Shown in pieces: positions 59,230 to 64,000 of a DNA stretch of 64,000 nt. This stretch comes from Staphylococcus hsinchuensis (GTDB lineage: Bacteria; Bacillota; Bacilli; Staphylococcales; Staphylococcaceae), in the NCBI RefSeq assembly GCF_038789205.1, contig NZ_CP128355.1:2046001-2110000 (forward strand), in the 5' to 3' direction. The position numbers and the translations under genes were made by a program. The first letter of the stretch is position 1. The number at the start of each line of letters is the position of its first letter. The notes under the pieces were generated by a model. It ran no database searches, had not been told where the DNA came from, and saw only the letters and a program-made list of their open reading frames with translations.

Positions 59230-59410
59230 TATAAAAGTAACTCCTTTGAAATAAGATAATATTATATTAACATGAATTTGACAAAAATTGATATAGTCTC
59301 AATAATAAAGAATAGTCATTAATACAATACTCATAAGAGAAGATATTATAATTAAGTACGATATATACATACTTTTTAAATATGAATTGAATTTAAAGGA
59401 AGTTTAATAA

Positions 59411-60565
59411 ATGATAAATACATATACTACAAATATCAAAGCACCTATCTCAATCAACAATGACCCATGGGAAGCCTACAATGATATTCGAGAACATAAT
59501 CAACTGACATTGAGTAACGTAGAATTTACAACGACGAATTTATGTAATATGCGTTGTAGCCATTGTGCGGTTGGATATACGCTACAAACGAAAGACCCTG
59601 ATCCATTACCTATGGATTTAATTTATCGTCGTTTAGACGAAATCCCCCATTTAAAAACAATGTCGATTACTGGTGGAGAACCAATGTTTTCTAAAAAATC
59701 CATTAAAAACGTTGTTAAGCCACTAATTAAATACGCTCACGAACGCGGTATTTATGTGCAGATGAACTCAAACTTAACATTACCGCTCGATCGTTATTTA
59801 GATATCGCAGAATATATTGACGTCATGCATATTTCACATAATTGGGGCACGATAGAAGAATTTACAGATGTTGGTTTTGGCGCAATGGAGAAACAACCAT
59901 CTTTAAAAGCGAAATTAAAATTATATGATCAAATGATAAATAATTCGCGTACACTTTCTGAACAAGGTATGTTTATTTCCGCCGAAACGATGTTAAACCA
60001 AAGCACAAGACCATACCTTAAAAAGATTCATAATGAAATTGTTCATGATATGAAATGCCAGCGTCATGAAATTCATCCTATGTACCCAGCAGACTTTGCA
60101 AGTCAACTAGAAGTATTACCTCTGAAAGAAATGAAAGATGCAATTAGATACTTACTTGAAATACGCGATCCTGACACATGGATGTTATTTGGTACTTTAC
60201 CTATTTATCCATGTATCAACGATGAAAATGATCAAGCCTTGTTAAACCAATTAAGAAATTCAACGAATGTAACGATGCGTAACGATCCAGATGGCAGAAA
60301 TCGACTCAATGTAAATGTCTTCACAGGTAATGTAATTGTGACAGATTTCGGTGATGAGACGGGCACAATATCAAATATTAAAAACGACAAACTACCTGAT
60401 GTATTTGATCAATGGCTAAATACCCCACTTGCTCAATCTTTAAATTGTCACTGTTCGGAGTTTCATTGCTTAGGGCCTAACGTCCTTGTGAAAAATATGT
60501 ATTATCCGCAAACAGATTTCAGAGAAAAAGAGCGAATGATGCATCAAATATATAATATGAAATAA
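59411..60565 (+). CDS. yfkAB: Radical SAM protein YfkAB
   Basis: A 384-residue radical SAM enzyme with the cluster motif CNMRCSHC (CxxxCxxC, about 47-54) following VEFTTTNL, the GGEP motif in SITGGEPMFSKK and a Cys-rich C-terminal segment SLNCHCSEFHCLGPN that may hold a second cluster or metal. This is the YfkAB (radical SAM/CxCxxxxC) family; it was mis-split into yfkA and yfkB in early Bacillus annotation. The reaction is unknown. ATG after AAGGAAG. Monocistronic. Confidence 0.9.
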   Translation: MINTYTTNIKAPISINNDPWEAYNDIREHNQLTLSNVEFTTTNLCNMRCSHCAVGYTLQTKDPDPLPMDLIYRRLDEIPHLKTMSITGGEPMFSKKSIKNVVKPLIKYAHERGIYVQMNSNLTLPLDRYLDIAEYIDVMHISHNWGTIEEFTDVGFGAMEKQPSLKAKLKLYDQMINNSRTLSEQGMFISAETMLNQSTRPYLKKIHNEIVHDMKCQRHEIHPMYPADFASQLEVLPLKEMKDAIRYLLEIRDPDTWMLFGTLPIYPCINDENDQALLNQLRNSTNVTMRNDPDGRNRLNVNVFTGNVIVTDFGDETGTISNIKNDKLPDVFDQWLNTPLAQSLNCHCSEFHCLGPNVLVKNMYYPQTDFREKERMMHQIYNMK

Positions 60566-60568
60566 TAT

Positions 60569-60607
60569 AAAGACCGACGCTTCTAATTTTGAAGTGGTCG
60601 GTCTTTT
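60569..60607 (+). terminator. Terminator after yfkAB, shared with the thioesterase gene
   Basis: AAAGACCGAC pairs with GTCGGTCTTT, with an inner CTTC/GAAG stem, between converging genes. Confidence 0.9.
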
Positions 60608-60627
60608 TAAATAAGCATACTAGTATT

Positions 60628-61158
60628 TTATTTTAAATTTTCATTTTCCTTTTGGACTTCAGACAAGAATTCTATCGTTTTCTTACTTTCTTCTCTTCGT
60701 TCTTTTCTTCTTTTTACGCGTGCGACTGCTGTTTCATGGAACCACTTTTCCGTTTCAGTTTCAGGATAAACTTTAGGTACTTTATGCGGTTTACCTTCGT
60801 CGTCTAACGCTACAAACGTCAAGAAACTTAAAGCTGCCAGATGTCTTTCATTTTTAAATACATCTTCAATAAATATTTGAACACATACTTCCATTGAAGA
60901 TGAACCTGCATAAGAGATAATTGCTTCAAAGGCTACGATATCTCCTGTCTTTATTGGCATTAAGAAATCAATAGAGTCTGTTGAAGCTGTCACAACTTGA
61001 GAATTACTATGTTTCATCGCTGTAATAGCTGAAATTTCATCAACATTTGACATTAGTGTGCCACCAAACATTGTGTGGTGATGATTTGTATCTTGTGGGA
61101 ATACTTGGCGTGTCTTGATACTCTTAGACTCTGACATGGCTTTTTCTTGTACGGTCAT
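60628..61158 (-). CDS. Acyl-CoA thioesterase (hotdog fold, YkhA-like)
   Basis: A 176-residue hotdog-fold thioesterase of the BACH/YciA group. It has RQVFPQDTNHHHTMFGGTLMSNVDEISAITAMKHS (read in parts) with the catalytic Asn/His and Asp-Glu region, and FVALDDEGKPHKVPKV. It hydrolyses acyl-CoA, chain length unknown. The C-terminus is a charged, probably coiled-coil extension (RVKRRKERREESKK). ATG after AGGGAG. It follows pepS by 34 bp on the same strand, so it may be cotranscribed. Confidence 0.9.
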   Translation of the reverse strand: MTVQEKAMSESKSIKTRQVFPQDTNHHHTMFGGTLMSNVDEISAITAMKHSNSQVVTASTDSIDFLMPIKTGDIVAFEAIISYAGSSSMEVCVQIFIEDVFKNERHLAALSFLTFVALDDEGKPHKVPKVYPETETEKWFHETAVARVKRRKERREESKKTIEFLSEVQKENENLK

Positions 61159-61192
61159 TTTATAAACTCCCTTTTTTATATCATCTTATCTA

Positions 61193-62431
61193 TTATTTAG
61201 CCCAATTACCATTTTCAAATACAAGTTCTTTATTACCATCTTGAGTTATACCATAGATTGTTAAATCTGAGCTACCAATCATAAAGTCTACATGAACTAA
61301 CGAATCATTTAAGCCATGTTCCACCTTTTGTTCGGTAGTCATTTCTGTTCCACCTTCGATGTTAAATCCATAAGCGGAACCTAAGGCAATATGGCATGCT
61401 GCATTCTCATCGAATAATGTATTATAAAATATAGTGTTACGATTAGAAATTGGTGAATCATCAGGTACTAATGCAACTTCTCCTAGATGTTTCGCACCTT
61501 CATCTGTATTAAGTAAATCACGTAATACATTTTCACCTTTGTCAGCTTTGAAATCTACGACTTTACCTTCTTCAAAAGTTAAAGTAAATCCGTCAATGAT
61601 GGTACCATTATGACTTAATGGTAGTTTATTTGTAACATAACCATTCACTTGAAGGCGATGTGGTGCTGTAAACACTTCTTCAGTAGGAATATTTGCAACG
61701 AAAGCTTGTCCTTCACTCGTATAGCTCGTCGCGTCTTCCCAAATATGTCCTTCAGGTAAACCTATTTCCAGGTGTGTACCTTCTGAAATATATTCAAGTG
61801 ATTTATAATTTTTTTGTTGTAATTTTTGTGCATGTTGACTTAAATTATCCACATGTTTTTTCCAGTTTTCTGTTGGATCATTGCCGTCTACACGTACAAT
61901 ATCTAAGACTTCTTCGATGAATTGTGAATAAGCTTCATCTTCAGGTAAGTCAGGATACACTCTTGCAGCCCATGCTTTTGATGGGAATGCTGCTACACAC
62001 CAAGGGAATTGATTTTTTTGACTTGCTTCCATGTAATCTTTATAAGCAAGTGAGTATTCTCTTTGGAATGTGGCTAATTTATCTGCATCAATCCCACTTA
62101 ATAGGTCAGGATCTTGCGTAATAATAGCTAAATTAGCAGCACCACGTTTAACATAATCCATGCGTTTTTCAACTTCATATGATTTCACTTCATTATTTTC
62201 AAAATGTGATAATGGTTCGTTTTCAAACTTTAAACGTGCCAGTCGATCGTCACTATATTCAACTTTCACATCTGAAGCACCTCGTTCATAAGCCGCTTCT
62301 ACTATATAATGTGTTAACTCAACCGCATCCACTGTGGATCTGATAAATACTGGTTGATCTTTTTGTACATTCATACCAACATTTACTAACAATTGAGCAT
62401 ATTGTTGTAATTTATCTTGTAATTGGCTCAT
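61193..62431 (-). CDS. M29 family aminopeptidase (PepS/AmpS)
   Basis: A 412-residue metallo-aminopeptidase of the thermophilic aminopeptidase family. Metal ligands include Glu in [15 protein letters not shown] and [11 protein letters not shown], Glu in LGEVALV, His-Asp in [13 protein letters not shown] and HVDFMIGS. It removes N-terminal residues from peptides in the cytosol using divalent metals. The length and order are typical. ATG after AAAGGAGC. It follows the DUF1128 gene by 13 bp and precedes the thioesterase, so three genes probably form one operon. Confidence 0.93.
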   Translation of the reverse strand: MSQLQDKLQQYAQLLVNVGMNVQKDQPVFIRSTVDAVELTHYIVEAAYERGASDVKVEYSDDRLARLKFENEPLSHFENNEVKSYEVEKRMDYVKRGAANLAIITQDPDLLSGIDADKLATFQREYSLAYKDYMEASQKNQFPWCVAAFPSKAWAARVYPDLPEDEAYSQFIEEVLDIVRVDGNDPTENWKKHVDNLSQHAQKLQQKNYKSLEYISEGTHLEIGLPEGHIWEDATSYTSEGQAFVANIPTEEVFTAPHRLQVNGYVTNKLPLSHNGTIIDGFTLTFEEGKVVDFKADKGENVLRDLLNTDEGAKHLGEVALVPDDSPISNRNTIFYNTLFDENAACHIALGSAYGFNIEGGTEMTTEQKVEHGLNDSLVHVDFMIGSSDLTIYGITQDGNKELVFENGNWAK

Positions 62432-62444
62432 ACTGCATGCTCCT

Positions 62445-62648
62445 TTATTTACGAATTTGCCCTAAGGCATCTGCTATAGCAGATACTTCGCTTGGTGTAA
62501 GCGATGCTTTGTTAGTTACGTAATCATGTATTTCACGCACTTCTTTTTCATCTGCTGATTTAAAGTTTTCTGGATCAATCAAACCTTGATTTACGATGTT
62601 TAATCTTTCTCTAATTTCTTCTATCATTTGTTCATTTTGATTTGACAC
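62445..62648 (-). CDS. DUF1128 family protein
   Basis: A 67-residue helical acidic protein ([21 protein letters not shown], ending [15 protein letters not shown]). The start is GTG at 62648, 5 nt after GAGGTG. The frame is open 21 codons upstream, but that part has no ribosome-binding site and no family similarity. DUF1128 (YfkK in Bacillus) has no known function and sits beside the phosphatase YfkJ there, as here. First gene of the unit with pepS. Confidence 0.85.
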   Translation of the reverse strand: MSNQNEQMIEEIRERLNIVNQGLIDPENFKSADEKEVREIHDYVTNKASLTPSEVSAIADALGQIRK

Positions 62649-62828
62649 GATTTTCACCTCTTTTTTATGTATTCTATCAAATATGCTATCGTTGTAAAAC
62701 TGTAACAACAAATGCTCTTTAAATTAAACAGGCAAAGGTATAAAATAATGATTGAATAGATGAATATACGTTATTAAATAATTCGTTATATAAATTGTCT
62801 TGTCCCCTATTTTTATAAAAGGAGTTTA

Positions 62829-63035
62829 ATGATGTTACACCTTATTTTAATATTTATTGTTACTTGCGTAATCTACTCGATGTTTAAATATGTATATATT
62901 TTTGTCAGCAAAAAATTGAAATCCTATGCAAAAACACGAGACAATTATATTGTTAATAATGTCTTACTTGCAGACCAACAAAAGCTTGATTTCATTGATT
63001 TTGTTCTCATTATAGGAATAACTTTGCTTTATTAA
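62829..63035 (+). CDS. Small hypothetical membrane protein
   Basis: A 68-residue protein. It has one hydrophobic N-terminal helix (MLHLILIFIVTCVIYSMFKYVYIF, read in parts), a charged middle and a second hydrophobic C-terminal stretch (FVLIIGITLLY). RBS AAAGGAG precedes two adjacent ATGs. I do not recognise the family. The clean ribosome-binding site and membrane pattern support a real gene. It ends about 185 bp before the phosphatase gene. Confidence 0.55.
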   Translation: MMLHLILIFIVTCVIYSMFKYVYIFVSKKLKSYAKTRDNYIVNNVLLADQQKLDFIDFVLIIGITLLY

Positions 63036-63220
63036 ATGATTAATATTTGATTGGATTATAATTGTGCTTCCGTCAAAAAACATTGGTATAATTGTTATTA
63101 ATCAATGTTAAATTTTAAAAATCTGTTACATAAGATATGAGCCATAATTTTTATGATGTAACATGATTAAAAATGCTTTAAACTGGGAATTAAAAGAATA
63201 TAATTGGGAGGTACATAATA

Positions 63221-63685
63221 ATGAAAACAGTAGCATTTGTTTGTCTAGGAAATATTTGTCGTTCGCCAATGGCTGAAGCGATTATGAGACAAAGACTCAA
63301 AGACAAAAATATAACTGATATTCAAGTTGTTTCTCGAGGAACTGGTCAATGGAACTTAGGAGAAACACCACATGAAGGTACAAAAGAAATTCTAGATTCA
63401 CATGGCATCCCATATGATGGTATGATAAGTGAACTGTTCCAATCGGATGATGATTTTGATTATATTATTGCGATGGATCAGAGTAATGTGGATAATATCA
63501 AGTCAATCAATCCCAATATTAAAGGTAAACTCTTTAAGCTATTGGAATTCAGCGATATGAAAGAAACAGATGTACCTGATCCATATTATACAAATAATTT
63601 CACAGGTGTGTATAAAATGGTACAATCATCTTGTGATAATCTCATTGATTTTATAATAAAAGATGCTAATTTAAGAGAGGGGTAA
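63221..63685 (+). CDS. ptpA: Low-molecular-weight protein tyrosine phosphatase (PtpA)
   Basis: A 154-residue cytosolic phosphatase with the P-loop CLGNICRSPMAEA (CX5R, Cys about 8) at the very N-terminus and the general-acid Asp in DVPDPYYTNNF (about 120). In S. aureus PtpA is secreted inside macrophages and affects host phosphoproteins (known). ATG after GGGAGGT. It leads a two-gene unit with a YtxH-like gene 6 bp downstream, and corresponds to Bacillus yfkJ. Confidence 0.94.
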   Translation: MKTVAFVCLGNICRSPMAEAIMRQRLKDKNITDIQVVSRGTGQWNLGETPHEGTKEILDSHGIPYDGMISELFQSDDDFDYIIAMDQSNVDNIKSINPNIKGKLFKLLEFSDMKETDVPDPYYTNNFTGVYKMVQSSCDNLIDFIIKDANLREG

Positions 63686-63691
63686 ATTAAT

Positions 63692-63976
63692 ATGAGAAAT
63701 AAATTAATTCCAGGAATTTTACTAGGTGCTGTAATTGGAGGCTCATTAACGTTAGCTGACAAATCTACACGCCAATCATTGCAACGTTCAATTAAAGATG
63801 CTAAAGAAGGTAACAAATCTCAAGGTTCTTCTAAAATCAGCGACCTTAAAGAAGAAGTTATGTATTGGAAAGACGTTGTACAAGAAATCAGACGTAACAA
63901 TCCTGAACTTGAACGTTCATTGAAAGACGCTAAGGAAACTTTCCAACAACGTAAAAACCAACGTTTAAACGGTTAA
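63692..63976 (+). CDS. YtxH domain-containing protein
   Basis: A 94-residue protein with an N-terminal hydrophobic segment (LIPGILLGAVIGGSLTLA, about 4-21) and a charged helical remainder with a coiled-coil look (SDLKEEVMYWKDVVQEI). This is the YtxH architecture; the function is unknown. It starts 6 bp after ptpA with AGAGAGG as ribosome-binding site, so it is cotranscribed. The fold is like that of the protein at 4860. Confidence 0.82.
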   Translation: MRNKLIPGILLGAVIGGSLTLADKSTRQSLQRSIKDAKEGNKSQGSSKISDLKEEVMYWKDVVQEIRRNNPELERSLKDAKETFQQRKNQRLNG

Positions 63977-64000
63977 TTCCAGCTTAAGATTCAATAATAT

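Overview
The window is chromosomal DNA of a low-GC Firmicute, almost certainly a Staphylococcus. The evidence is a traP/ecsAB/hit/prsA block, AirSR, a close relative of the ABC exporter Sav1866, a YSIRK-type staphylococcal lipase, and three tRNA-Gly(UCC) genes with the odd bases of staphylococcal cell-wall tRNAs. A second YidC and a large repeat-bearing YSIRK lipase suggest a coagulase-negative species near the S. saprophyticus group. I could not test that without a 16S comparison.

Layout. 1-16 kb is conserved core: hemE-hemH, traP, ecsA-ecsB, hit, prsA, a ChrA-type transporter, and the yhaO-yhaN-yhaM nuclease/ATPase operon. 16.5-25.7 kb is the most accessory-looking part. It lies between an XRE regulator (S. 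aureus SA1665-like) and airSR, which I recall as adjacent in S. aureus. It carries purU, a short Spo0M-like protein, a second YidC, a lipase cluster, a MerR/short-chain dehydrogenase pair and a dicarboxylate/glutamate symporter. 25.8-35.4 kb returns to core genes: airSR, an RluA-type pseudouridine synthase, fumC, a NagB-like protein, queG-trmL, a PTS IIC-like protein and a frameshifted YxeA-like gene.

35.6-43.5 kb is one rRNA/tRNA operon on the minus strand: two promoters, 16S, tRNA-Ile and tRNA-Ala, 23S, 5S, then 26 tRNA genes. The last four are three tandem tRNA-Gly(UCC) of the non-proteinogenic, peptidoglycan type and tRNA-Leu(CAA). 43.8-64 kb is core again: perR with its own Per box, bcp, gsaB, a Sav1866-like exporter, mutY, a nonsense-interrupted yfhP, a TagGH-like pair with a degenerate ATPase, recX, mgt, yfkAB, pepS and a tyrosine phosphatase.

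Most interesting. The lipase is flanked on the same strand by two unannotated 21-residue ORFs, each with a strong Shine-Dalgarno sequence and an amphipathic-helix pattern like phenol-soluble modulins. A perfect cre site lies upstream and a terminator downstream, giving a candidate peptide-lipase-peptide operon. Also notable are a MerR-type 19-bp-spacer promoter in front of the dehydrogenase gene, an ABC ATPase that has lost every catalytic motif, and two apparently broken genes (yfhP and yxeA-like).
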